A stretch of 64,000 nucleotides of DNA from Hygrocybe punicea (taxonomy: Eukaryota; Basidiomycota; Agaricomycetes; Agaricales; Hygrophoraceae): contig OY744472.1 in NCBI GenBank assembly GCA_963556145.1, forward strand, positions 2,418,001 through 2,482,000, in the 5' to 3' direction. This document shows positions 10,853 through 22,900 of the stretch, piece after piece (position 1 is the first letter of the stretch; each line of letters begins with the position of its first letter). Position numbers and translations under genes: made by a program. The notes below the pieces were generated by a model. It saw nothing but the letters and a program-made list of their open reading frames with translations. It did no database searches and had not been told where the DNA came from.

Positions 10853-11761
10853 AATGTGAGTTGGATAGAGGCATCGGGTTCGTCCGGATTCGTGATATAT
10901 CGATGATACGGACTCAGAGGGACGTCGACCCTCTACAGCGTCGCCCTTATCGAGGAAACGGCGAATTCCCTTTCGGCAACCCCGAGCTGCACAGCGGAAA
11001 GTATGGAACCGGCGCCCCTTGTCGTCGTACCCGATATCAGGAATAGGATGGTAAAATGCATAAACTGACGAAACCCAGTCCTTTCGCAGGTGCTCTGTAC
11101 ATCAAGGTAAGTGATTTAATCTGGATGGCACCATAGAATATTGGCTGACCGAGTTCATCCTCGGAATTGACAGGCTCTTCTCCCTCCTCATCATCATTGT
11201 GTGCACTCTTGGATCCTGGCGCTACCGAGCTGTGGACATGGTCTTCATCATCGTCAGTGTCGATGATGGTGGTGACCGTTGGCGCCGGCCTGACCTGCAT
11301 GGCAGGGGTGACGGCAGGCTGCTGCAAGGTCTGTGACTGAGACAGTGACGTTGTGGACGAGTCTGCAGTCGACGACCTATGCCGCTTGGAGGATGCCACC
11401 GGTTCTTCAGTAGCAGGTCGCTTTTGGCCATTACGAGGCTGGCTGCTGGACATTTGGGTGGATGGTTGAGGCTGGGAAGGCCTGGATTTGGCCTGGGAGC
11501 GGGATTTTTTGGGAGGAGGCATGGATTTTTTTGGGGGAGGCATGATGGAGTGGGTGAAGTTTGAGCCCCTATTTATATGTAGTAGTTGTGTGTCCACGAG
11601 TGTGCCACAAAGTGGCTATATTCTCTATTGGTGTTAGATGTAATGACAGGTATATATGAAGGTCACGGGTTCTGTTTTATGTACCCGTACTCTTACCCGC
11701 ACATACCCGTACTCACTACCCGTGCGGGTTTGTATTACCCGTGCTCTAGCCTAATAACCCC

Positions 11762-12614
11762 CAGACGCATGCATGATCGCTATAAGCCGTAGAATGAACC
11801 TCGATGTCTATGGACACCAGAACTGAACCAGAAGAATACTGGTTATCAAACCAATGACCTCCAATCCCATGTGGAAAGGAACCCGATGTGCTGCTGACCA
11901 GTATAGCAGTAAATGCACCAGAAAACGAAACAGTGAAGAAAGAATCCCCATCCGAAACCCTTTGCCAATGTATACCCTGAAACTGGCAACTCTTTCACCT
12001 TTCCTATTCCGAAATCCCAGACATCTTCTGACCAACACTGATCCCTGTTGCATTCATGGAATATGAAGAAATCTCGCACACCATTTGAATGTAGGAAATC
12101 CACGATCAGTCAACAACACCGATATCTGAAACGATATAAATCTATGCTCATTTGAATGTCCGTAATGACTATAAACTTCTGACACCCAGAACTCCCTGAC
12201 TTCCAGTACTCCCTCATCCCAAAAATGCCGACCACCTAATTCTCTTCAAACTGACAACCCTCAATGAACACCTTGAACCCGACAACCTTTACATCCTTTC
12301 AAACCCGACACCCTTGACGACTCAATGACAATACGACAATAACCCGTGATTATCCAAAATGACAAAAAAACAATTGGACGAACCCGAATATATTGCTTTT
12401 GTAACCCTTGTAACTCAGTAACGTCTTCATGATTCATGATTTGATGACCTTTGGACTGACATTTTTGCCTTCTTCATGTTTTTGTGTTCTTGCCGACCTT
12501 GATAGCATCATTAAACTGTCTGTTCTTTCCTTGTAATTTTTTTCCTTGTTCTTTGTTTCCCTTGTTCTTTGTTCTTCCGGTTGATCGGGACGATTCCCCT
12601 TGTTCCGGGGGTAT
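11762..12614. other. Unassigned DNA between hAT element and LTR-like copy B
   Basis: About 850 bp, continuing the sequence that lies left of the hAT insertion. C-rich like 2440-4629, with many GACNACCC motifs. An open stretch near 11820-11950 encodes a Glu/Pro-rich peptide but is broken by stops. No recognisable domain. Confidence 0.35.
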
Positions 12615-14048
12615 TGTTACATTTTTCAACTCCGATTCCGACTCCGCTACCCACGATGATGATTCCACTTTATCATACCTTCCTTTTTCGTTTCCTTTTA
12701 CCTTTTGTCTTCTTTTGGACATCATTGTTTATTCTTGTCCTTGTTCTCTTTTCTTCCTTTCTTCTTCTAGAACAATCCAGACCGACCATGGACACATCCC
12801 CACGTTACCTTGCTGTACCCGAATAGTCTCCTTGCCGACGGACATCATCGCTATTGTCTTTTCCCTCGCCCTGACATATTGTTGACTTCATCCCACGACA
12901 AACCGATTCACAATGGCTGTACTCCCGACACAGCTCATTACTGTAATTGTTATTGGCAGCATTGCCATCACCTTCCTGATCGGTTTCTACTTTGTTATGA
13001 TCTATCTTTGGCATCGGCATCGAAACCCTTCCGCCATTGATACTTCTGACTTCCACCTCAACAATATCTCGACACGTAATTGACAATTGCCATTCCCGGA
13101 TATATGGTTTCCACTTTCGTATTCCATGCCTACCATTATCCTCCCTGATGATCCGACGACATTCCTCACCTGCACGCATGCCCTGGACAATCCTCAATCA
13201 CGGGACATTTCACTGTTCTCTCTAATCCGACCATTGCCGAAGCACATTCTTTTGGACTTCGACCACAGACCATACAACTTCCCAAACAGTGAACCAACCC
13301 CTATCGCATATTGTTCGCATGACACCACTTCAATGCAGTACCCGACGACTTGTTCCCACAGCTTGTCACTCGTGCCATGACTCGAAACCTGGACCCACAT
13401 TCATTTAACCTTTTCCATCTATAACCTTGATATCTCCCACACTCGTTTACAATGATACCCTTTCTTGGACGAATACCGACATCAAGTGGATCTTCTTGTT
13501 CCACAAACAGGACAAGACATCGCTCCTCGATACGTCATCAACACAGACATCGTCATCCGGTACAGCTTGTGCTGTTCACATGTCTGACCTCGACTAGCCC
13601 ACTGTCCTAGTTGGTTTTTTCCTTTATACATTCCTTCATTTTCTTTCATACCAACCTTGCCACTACATCCACACCACCTCAAGACACTCTCATCACCAAC
13701 CCCACACTGGACGATACCCATCTTCGACCCGACCGTGTAACGCACTTGCCAGACTGCGCACTTGCCTGTTACAGCAAGTGTAGACCCCGAATAGGCAATT
13801 CTGCACATCACATGATCCGATGACAAATCATCCGAGTCATCCGGACCCCCTCTATTCCTCAATGACACCCGGGCCTCCAGTTGGATCGCGAGAACATCGA
13901 CATGAGGACGCCTCATGTATGCCTCATGGTGAACACATGGTAGAGTTGGACATGTTATGGCTTCATGGTTGTATTTCTATTTACCTCCCCTCAAGACCAG
14001 TCACTATATATACTGTTCTTGTTGTTGGTTCGGACTTTTTCTTCTTTT
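12615..14048 (+). repeat. LTR-like repeat, copy B (3'-truncated)
   Basis: Begins TGTTACATTTTTCAACTCCG like copy A and follows it almost base for base for about 1.4 kb. It lacks an 8-bp duplication near the start and has GATGATGATT for GATGACGATT. It stops at GACTTTTTCTTCTTTT, where copy C begins, and lacks the final 200 bases present in A and C. A head-to-tail B-C junction of this kind suggests insertion of C into B or unequal recombination. Confidence 0.6.
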
Positions 14049-15700
14049 TGTTACGTTTCCAACTCCGCTTCCAACCCCGATGCCCATTCCGATACCCACC
14101 ATGACAATTCTGCACTGCACACCTTCCTTTTTCATTTCCTTTTGTCCTTTGTCTTCTTTTCAATGTCATTGTTTCTTCTTTTGGACATCCTTGTATTTTC
14201 TTGTTCTTGTTCTCTTCTTTCCCTTCTTCTCGAACAATCCAGACCGACCATGGACATATCCCACGTGACCTTGCTGTACCCGAATAGTCTCCTTGCCGAC
14301 GGACATCATTGCTATTGTCTTTTCCCTCGCGCTGACATATTGTTGACTTCATCCCACGACAAACCAATTTACAATGGCTGTACTCCCAACACAGCTAATT
14401 ACCGTAATCATCATTGGCAGCATCGCCATCACCTTCCTGATCGGTTTTTACCTTGTTATGATCTATCTTTGGCATCGGTACCGAAACCCTTCTGCCATCA
14501 ATACTTCCAACTTCCACCTCGACAATATATCGACACGTAATTGACAATTGCCATTCTCGGATATTTGGTTTCCATATTCATACCCTGTGCCTACCATTAT
14601 CCTCCCTGACGTTCCGATGACATTCCTCACCTGCATGCGAACTCTGAACAATCCCTGATCACGAGACATCTCACTGTTCTCTCTAATCCGACCATCGTCG
14701 AAGCACATTCTTTTGGATTTCGACCACAGACCATACGACTTCCCAAACAGTGAACCAACCCCTATCGCATATTGTTCGCAGTACCCGACGACTTGTTCCC
14801 ACAGCTTGTCACTCATGCCATGACTCGAAACCTGGACCCACATTCATTTATCCTTTTTCATCCATAACCTTGATACCTCCCACACTCGCTTACAACAATA
14901 CCCTTTCTTGGATGAATACCGACATCAGGTGGACTGCATTGTTCCACAGACAGGACAAGACACCGCCCCTCGATACGTCATCGACACAGACATCCTCATT
15001 CGGTACAGCTTATGCTGTTCATATGTCTGACCTCGACTAGCCCACCATCCTAGTTGGTTTTCCCTCCATACATTCCTTTGTTTTCCTTTATACCGACCTT
15101 GTCGCTATGTCCCTGCTACCTCAAGACACTCTCATCACCAATCCTATACTGGACGATACCCATCTTTGACCCGACCATGCAACACACTGGCCAAACTGCA
15201 CACTTGCCTGTTACAGCAAGTGTAGACCCCGAATTGGCAATTCTGCATGTCACATGATCCGATGACAAATCATCCGAGTCATCCGGACCTCTTCTATCCT
15301 CAATGACACCCGGGCCTCCAGTTGGATCGCGAGAATATCGACATGAGGACGCCTCATGTCCGCCTCATGGTGAAAACATGGTAGAGTTGGACATGTTGTG
15401 GCTTCATGGTTGTATTTCTATTTACCTCCCCTCAAGACCAGTCACTATATATACTGTTCTTGTTGTTGGTTCGGACTTTTTCTTCTTTTCCTTTCTTTAC
15501 GTTTAGTCTGGTTCTTGGGGCAGACCCCCTTATCTTGGGTAACCCCCATGGCTCGCAATGACATTGTACCATGAACCCCCCCTCTTAGCAGTGTTGTCTT
15601 AGTAGTAAGCAACAATGAAAACTGGTTCTCTCTCCTCTGGAATCCGATCCCCAGTTAAGTTGATTGTTGCTGGAGCCCGCTGCAGAAGCGATCCGTAACA
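14049..15700 (+). repeat. LTR-like repeat, copy C (divergent)
   Basis: Starts TGTTACGTTTCCAACTCCG and ends CCGTAACA. Homologous to copies A and B throughout but with many substitutions and small indels, e.g. loss of about 12 bases near 14780 relative to A at 1500. It has the same 200-bp 3' part as copy A. The right flank is CCTCC and the left flank CTTTT, so no target duplication is seen. Confidence 0.6.
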
Positions 15701-15990
15701 CCTCCAGAGTAAATAAGGAAAATGGAGTGAAACCGCAACATGGGAAAAGGGGTGGAAACCCCAGGGGTGAAACTCGAGGAAAGGAGAGGCACAAGGGCTC
15801 TCAATTGTGGGGGGCGAGTGCAGTCTGTACAAGTCTTGAACCCATAACGTCAGGCATGATTAGACTACAATAAAAAACTTTAAATTCAGTTTTAATTGCA
15901 ATGGTTGTTGGAATGACAGTTTGGGTCACGTGATCCTGATTATTAATGCTCTCGACAATTAGGAGGCAATTGCTATCATCATTTCGAAAG

Positions 15991-17415
15991 ATGTCGTCGC
16001 ACTCTGATAAAATAGCAACTCTGAAAGCCGCCATGCCCGGCAGGCTACCGTACTGCTGCGGTGTGTCACACATTCAAGACTTCAATCTCTTTTACGGCAA
16101 GGATGGGGCGTTTGGGTAGTACTAGCTCGGACCTACCGTCATTGTCTTTCTAACAATTCCCCTCGCAGTCGGTTAGACCTATCGAAGGCCTCCCCGTCCG
16201 AACTAGGGCACCTCCTTAAGGCTTGCTCACCGGTTGATTCACATGTTGACGTCAAAAAGAGGGCTTTGCGTAGCAAATCTAACGTCAAGATGGGAACACT
16301 TGAAGAGACGGATTTCGCGCTAAAATTTGATCTCTCAAGTTCAGGCATCCTCGACTTTGTGCGCTCCGCACTTCTTGAAGGGGCAGACGACAAGAAAAAG
16401 ATTGAAGCCCGTCTGTCCAAGTTGAATGTGTACGGTGCGTTTTGCTGAACAACCCCTCATGAGTCCTGCAACGTACCAATGCAAATCGCTCTGGCAGGCA
16501 AGGGTGCCTCTTTCGAGGCACGTAAGGATTTTCCAAGCGATGACTCGGAGAAGGTGTTTGGTACTTTGGTTATCATCTTCCCGACCTTGCACGAAGGAGG
16601 TACTTTGGTTCTTCGCCATGGTGGTAAAGAGTGGTCGTTCGACGCAGCAAAGGCCATCATTGGGAATCCAGAACCCTCCGTCGGGTATATTGCGTTCCAC
16701 AATGATGTCGAGCGTGATCTTACCAATATAACGGAAGGTCACCGTCACATACAATCTCTACTTTTCGCCCCCGAAGCGCGAAGGTTTGAATATCACCCCA
16801 ACCACAGCGGGATGCGGTCCTGACATGAAGACGACAATCACACAACTGTTAGCGGACGCCGACTTCTTACCTGACGGTGGAATGCTCGGGTTTGGACTCC
16901 GTCATAAATATGAGTTGAATATTGATACGGACGATGACGAAGACGGCGAGGACGAGGACGAGGACGAGGACGACCATCGTGAGCCTCCGAATCCCCTCGA
17001 GACTCTCATGGGTCGACTCAAAGGCAGCGATGCGCAAATCGCGCAGACTTTCAAGGGGCTGTCTTTATCCGTTTCGCTCCAAGTTATTTATGAAACGGAC
17101 GACCCGGATTTTGGTCAACGCCTGTCTGACTCTATCCTTGACATCACCGATCATGGATTTTCGGCCTATAGCTACACTCTCGGACAGATGCTGCGGGACT
17201 GTTTCGACCTCAAAGCCATATCGGGAACAAACGACGAAGAGGAAACGATTGATGGCGACGTTGACATCTCATGGGTAACCGATCTGACTGATTTTAACCA
17301 GGTCAAATCGTCCTGTGCTTCGTTTGATCACAAGCGTTCTTCCAACGAATGGATCTACGGCAAAATTTTCCTCTTAGTCGATGTGAAGAACGCCAAGGAA
17401 AGAGGGGCAGCGTAG
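15991..17415 (+). pseudogene. 2OG-Fe(II) oxygenase-like protein, degenerate
   Basis: Exons 15991-16109, 16169-16434 and 16498 onward. The translation has the layout of a basidiomycete family related to prolyl-4-hydroxylase-type oxygenases: an N-terminal LPYCCGV..FNLFYGKDGA segment, SGILDFVRSALLEG, VYGKGASFEARKDFPSDDSEKVFGTL, then HEGGTLVLRHGGKEW and, after a frame change, TYNLYFSPPKREG. From memory the family has His-x-Asp (AHKD) and a distal His (VEHEV). Here both His are Arg (EARKD, VERDL), so the iron site would be lost. The frame shifts near 16743, within GHR..TYNLYF, consistent with a 2-nt deletion. An Asp/Glu-rich tract lies at about 16925-16980. The last exon ends at 17415. Probably a pseudogene or a non-catalytic relic; family identity is from recall, not alignment. 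Confidence 0.6.
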
Positions 17416-19734
17416 TTCATCCTCTTTCCATATTGCAATTGGTTCAGAAGTAAGCTTGTTTGTAGTTCTATTTGTGTACTTGTGATGCATAAAAACATGT
17501 TATTATTTGTAAATTGGCTCAACTGCAGTCGCAAACTATGAAAATAAGAGGGGTTCTGATGGCCAGGTTGCCGGTAGAAAAATCATACCTCATGACTAAC
17601 ATGGTATACGTGGTGAAACGAGGGATAAAGGAGCGGGCCCCGGCAGCCTGAGAGAGAAATTCAGAAAATGGTTCAGCAGGCGGCGATACGAATGACTGAT
17701 TCGAAGTTCCTGGGATGGGAACTCGAAAGCCAACTTGAAGAGGTGAAGTGAACAACGCACCTCGTTACTATAGCCATGAATCTATGGGCTGCCTAGAACT
17801 TCTCTAGAACGTATACAGGTACTAGTTTCCTTGATCAATTGAATCATTATAAAGCGGAACGAACTCGGAGATCCTTATTTGAGTACTTGTTGTCGTCCAT
17901 TGTTCCTAGCAGGAAAAGCGGGCTGTGGCAATTGGGGCGAAAAGATGCCCCCCGTTCACGCTCTTCTTCCGTAGAGTTCCTGTGGACCGGCGCGCGGGAG
18001 GGTGGGGGTATCCGGTCACAGCCAAAGCCTTAGTCCTCCCAAGTGTGATTCCTGGGATAACATCTAAGTTTGCGTGCAAGCCTGCAAGCACCCATTGTCG
18101 GAAAGCCTCCGCCCGGGACTCGGAACCGTGATCCACTCGGCACTCTCTGAAGTCCTCCGCACAACAACCCTTTCCCAGCCTAGTTGTGAGTCCGAAGAAC
18201 ATTCCGGGCCTCTCTAGACGCCATACCGCCGGGGAATTCTTGCATGCATGTGGGAAATATTCTTACTATAGCTTGATAAAACCCGCGGCGGAAATTGATG
18301 GACCTTTGCTTGAGAATTTGCTGTAAGGCTACCGCTTGCGGCTTGGCTAGCGCTGCTAGCGCTTTCTACAAACTTGAATGTCGTGACAAGTCACGTGCTG
18401 AAAAAACAAACTTGTTAGTCTCTGAAGTCGAGAACGCGCTTTCTTCGCTATCCGCTACACCATCACATCGGGGCGACCAACCTTGTGGCCGGCCGTAAAT
18501 ACTCAGGGTTACAAGAATTTCTCATGTTCGTCATGGGCTCCTGGACAGAGTATTACTTTTCAAAACACCCGAAGCCAACGGATTTTCTCTGGGCAGCTAT
18601 GATCTGAATCTCTGTAAGCATATCGATTACTATTTTTCCTGACCATTGCGATTTGGATAGGGTAGCATCAAAAGATGTAAAAACCTCTCCCGAAGAGCGA
18701 ACTTTCTCCACGAGGATAGCGGGGCTCACACCGGGCGAAACAATTTCCGTCCGATATCACGGAAAGTTCTGTTTCGTTTCAAGTCGTTTTTTTCAACCAA
18801 CCAGCTGAGCGTTTCTTATCTTTCACGGGCTCTGAGTTGAGCGTATCTTTGCTTCGGATCGCTGTTTCTAAGAGACAGTACTACTAGTGGCTCTTTGCCG
18901 CCTTTCGCCGCCAAGTTGATCCGGCGAAAAATCTATCTACCTACTCGAAGGGGCTTTCACACTCTTTGCATGTGAGTTACTGAGCAACAGTGTCAAGGCT
19001 AACCCGCTCGGTTGCCGCCCGTATTCCACATATCCGTTCACTCTGTTTCTCTTAATCGTATAGCCTTCCAGCGCCCGACTCCGCCGGTACACATGTTTTT
19101 TCGTTGAAACGAACGATTACGGCAGTTCAGCGGTTCATTGAATATTGGTTCAATATTGGTAAGAGAGATACATGTGGATTGTTTCAGGGTGGAGCCATCT
19201 GCCACTCAAGTGGTTTAGTCGGCAAGGTCTCTTTACGATACCTTGCAGTGTACCCTTATCTGGGCTGTGACGGCGGACATGAGAGAGATAGATAATAATA
19301 CGCGCTTGCCAAGAACGAGTCCTTTGGGCCTGGTAATATGTATTGTTAGGCCTAGCGGACCGATGGTGTTCCACGAGGCTTCTACGCGACGGGGGACAAG
19401 CGCGGGAAACCCTCTCAAGCGAGTCAAGTGGCGTACATGTTGGACAGTTACGATCATGGTCGTTGAGTCCGACAAACAAAGCGGTCAAGTCTTTTTCACT
19501 GGTGCAATATACAATAGTTTGCCGGGTCATGGCTTCAGATTTATTGTACAATTGTCTACCAACATAAGGATAGAAATGCAGTCTAACCATCAGAGATCAA
19601 GACAGTTACAGCCATCAGCGGTGGGGTCGGAGTCAGGAACACGGCAATTACAGTGTCTGGGGTCCGACCTGACGTATTGTCCAGCCATAAAAAGTTCATC
19701 GTACCATTGCACAACGGTCGGCTGCTGTTTATTG
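17416..19734. other. 2.3-kb region without a recognisable gene
   Basis: AT/GC-mixed sequence with only short ORFs. One 58-codon open stretch (18434-18607, plus strand) looks protein-like (GATNLVAGRKYSGLQEFLMF) but has no partner exons that I can join. It may be a gene relic. No repeats or transposon ends were noticed. Confidence 0.4.
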
Positions 19735-19738
19735 CCTC

Positions 19739-19830
19739 TTTATTATTATCAGCTCGTTCCATTCCACAATTTCGTCCCTCTTTCTCTCCCACCACCATCC
19801 CCCCTTTCACCCCCCCCCCATTTCCCCATC
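19739..19830 (+). promoter_or_regulatory. Pyrimidine-rich promoter tract upstream of HMG-CoA reductase
   Basis: A dense CT/CCC-rich stretch (CTCTTTATTATTATCAGC, then TCTCTCCCACC and a run of C) lies 120-210 bp before the ATG at 19951. CT-rich blocks at this position are common in filamentous fungal promoters of well-expressed genes. No TATA box is evident. Confidence 0.4.
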
Positions 19831-19950
19831 GATAGACCCAGCCTTGACCGCCAGTCTGGTTTCACCTGATCGACATCCGGGAGAAAAGGCCAAGGCTTTT
19901 TTGCTAGCTCGGTCAACATCCTCTTGCAAGGACCGAGCACCCTCTTCGTG

Positions 19951-22900
19951 ATGCTGCGCGCCTTTTTCAAACCGTTCGCAAGGCACGCTGCCCACTCTCC
20001 AATCGAGACAATAGTTTTCTTCTCCGTGGTTGGAACCCTCGCTTACTTGCACGTCCTTGTTGCCATCAAACATTCCGCTTTTTTTGCTACAACTTCTCCA
20101 GCCCTTCGCCCCGCCCATGCCCTGCTGCAAGATAACGAATGGGTGGCCGTTAGTGAGAGCAGATGGCTTGAGGTCAGGTCCGGCATCGACCACAACGCGA
20201 AGCCTCTCGAACTGCAACAAATAGTGTTCTCTCTTGAGCCTACCCCGGACGCCTTCAATTTCGACTCTCCAGCCATTCATGAATCCCTTGAAAATTTCAC
20301 TCACTATCTGACACACCACTTCTCCTCCATCTCAGGTCGCAAATATCCCTCCATTTGTCACCGCCCAGCCGATTCATCGTCCCTCTCAACGACGCCTTGC
20401 TTCACAGCCCAAACATCTCATGTCCGATCACTCACCCAATCCCTGACCTTTGCATCCGGTGCAAGAGACGAGTTTGTTGCTGCCCTGAACCGCCAGACTA
20501 AATTCTATGTCGACGAGACCGGCATCCGCTTTGTCGTGGACAATCGCCAAGTCGAGACTATCGGGCAAATGAAGAGCGGGAAGTGGATCGCTTATGCAGT
20601 CAGGGCCCTGGTCCTGCGCTTCTGGGATTTAGCCAAGGTTGGTCTTGCCTATTTTTGTCACGTTCTAGATTTTCAATTACCTTTACTTCTCCAGAAGGCC
20701 GACTCACTTGACATTCTCGTCATCCTGCTTGGCTACATCTTCATGCATGTCACCTTCATTCTACTCTTTGCACGCTCGCGCCAGCTCGGCTCCAACTTCT
20801 GGATCCCCGTTGCCATCATATCCTCATCCGTCCTGGCTCTCATCCTCGCCCTCCCCATCTCAATTTTATTCAGAATACCCATGGATCCCGTCGCCCTCAC
20901 AGAAGCACTCCCATTCCTCGTTTGCACCGTCGGATTTGATAAACCGTTGCGACTCGCACGTGCCGTTTTCACCCATCCCCATCTAACCACATCGCCTAAC
21001 AGTGGCGGGATGAGCTCGCATGGTCAGCTTAAACCCGCAGGAAAAATCATCATCGAGTCCCTTTCGGCCGTGTGCAAACCCATCCTGCGAGATTACGCAC
21101 TCGAAATTGCGGTATTGGTCGTCGGCGCGAATAGCAAGGTAAACGGTTTGCGAGAGGTTTGCGCCTTGGCCGCGGTACTCCTCGCTGTGGATTGTATGTT
21201 GCTATGCACATTCTTGGCGAGTATATTCGGGGTGATGATCGAGGTAAGTTCTTGTCCGGCAAAGCCTCGCGGAACGTTGTCTTTCTGTCACGTGTTTTGT
21301 CGGTCTATTATATACTAGGACTTCTGGCACCCTCATGATACATTGTTTTGATTAACTGACTCCGGCTTTGTTACAGGTCCGCAGAATCAAGACTATGCGA
21401 GCTGTGTCTATTTCCCGTTCCTCTTCCGTTGTATCACTGGACGGCTACCATATACCGAAGGCGGCCCTGTCATCAATAGTGGAGCCTCAAAGCTTGCGGA
21501 AGCGGATGTCGTCAATGCTGTTGGGTGTCAAGGGATCCATGTTACCTGGTAACAATCTCGGTTGCACCAAAGGCAAGGAGCGAGAGTATAAGCCAGAGAA
21601 CCCAGTCGCTAGGCTGAAATTGCTTTTGGTGAGTAGCTTTTTTACCATGTTATCCGTGGTTGACGCGTTGTGGCAATCCAAGATCGCTTCCTTCCTCACT
21701 TTACACATACTCAACCTCTGCACGCCGCTTACGCCACAGCGATACAGTGCGCCAGCAGTACTTGAAGTGCGCAAAGTAGACATAACGGCCACCGGAGTAC
21801 GGAGGGTATTGATGGCTCTTGCAGAAACCGAAAGACGTCTTACCTCGGAACACTCAGAGAGTCAACTTTTTGTCAAGGTTTCAGCACCGGTTTTCATCCA
21901 CATCATGCCACCTCCCACTTCCCCGGTCAACGGAAATATCAGTCCTTCCCCATCGATCCGTACGACGTCAGACTTTGTGGAGAATTTCATGTCGACATGG
22001 ACGTGGCTTGTCGGTGACCCAGTGCTCTCCAAGTGGATAATCATGGTGCTCGCTGTAAGCGTCAGCCTCAACGGGTACCTGCTGAAGGGTATCGCCGCCG
22101 GACTGGCTGGGAAGGGTATTACTGGTAAGGAGGGTGTACGATTCCTCGGAGCCTCGACGGCAGAGGAGACGAAAGCTTCGAGTGTGCCCGTTGAGCAGGA
22201 CTCCGACTCTGAACTGTTGGAATCGAAGCCCACGATGCCTGTGATTGTGGCTCCGTTAGCAATCTCACCTACGGCCAAGCGGATACCCAAATTCACACTG
22301 GACAATATTAACGATCGGTTCAAGTCACAGAATCTAGGACTGCGTACGCCTTCATTGTCTGAATCGTCGTCGTCGTCGTCGTCGCCGCCAAATGAGGAAC
22401 CAGAAATGGTCACCGAGCATGTGCGATCACTATCAGAGTGTGTTGATATTTATGAGAATGGGCCACGTCCTGTGAATGTGGCGTTGTCGTTGCTGAACGA
22501 TGAGGAGGTCGTACTGCTCGCCCAGAGTGGTAAAGTCGCGGCATATGCGTTGGAAAAGGTCTTGGATAACGGCAAGCTCGATAACACTCAACTTGAGCGT
22601 GCGGTTCGGATTCGGAGGGCACTCATTTGTGAGTTAATCTTCGCGTGTTAGGTATTCGAAGCACTTGCTCACCGTGGGGGTATGTAATGTGCATTTGGCA
22701 GCGCGGGCGTCAACGACCAAGACTCTCGAAAAGTCGAAAGTGCCAGTGAGCGACTACGACTATTCGCAGGTCATGGGCGTGTGTTGCGAGAATGTCGTCG
22801 GGTATATGCCCATACCACTAGGGATTGCCGGGCCACTCAAGGTTGACGGCGAGCTGTATCCGATCCCGATGGCTACCGCTGAGGGTACATTGGTTGCGTC

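Larger units (their letters stand above)
4821..11543 (-). pseudogene. hAT transposase, disrupted
   Basis: Minus-strand, intron-containing gene. The N-terminus (from 11543) is Pro/Lys/Ser-rich with repeated MPPPKKS, then an acidic stretch. Around 9890-9690 is a segment typical of hAT proteins upstream of the catalytic core. This reading frame is cut by the retroelement at 9687/6931 and resumes exactly in frame after removing the element and one GCGC. Downstream come the first catalytic Asp in FATDAWTSP (about 6830), the second in TCDNASCND (about 6540), the RCFLHIVNL segment, and the C-terminal dimerisation region: WWIDK, FPTLYRMALDYL (5100-5200), then TSVDVERTFSRG, ending at 4821. A TGA at 6460-6462 falls between VN and TRCF, where a sense codon is expected. 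The protein is therefore dead twice over, by insertion and by nonsense. Exon borders between 9996 and 11037 are not resolved. Confidence 0.85.
4630..11753 (-). mobile_element. hAT DNA transposon, interrupted by a retroelement
   Basis: The left end reads TAGGCAAGAGCACGGGTAA. The right end, reverse-complemented, reads TAGGCTAGAGCACGGGTAA. The ends are flanked by an exact 8-bp direct duplication ATAACCCC (4622-4629 and 11754-11761), the hallmark of hAT insertion. Both subterminal regions are full of CGGGTA / TACCCG repeats (4640-4760 and 11670-11750), a typical arrangement of transposase-binding repeats. Total length is 7.1 kb; without the nested 2.75-kb LTR element it would be about 4.4 kb. The element carries one recognisable transposase gene on the minus strand, which is no longer intact. 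Confidence 0.9.

Noticed and set aside
18434..18607. Protein-like open stretch GATNLVAGRKYSGLQEFLMF
   Set aside because: No joinable exons on either side and no recognised family, so not called a gene.
19243..19869. 208-aa ORF upstream of HMG-CoA reductase
   Set aside because: No family resemblance. It overlaps the CT-rich promoter tract and would leave only 80 bp before the HMGR start.
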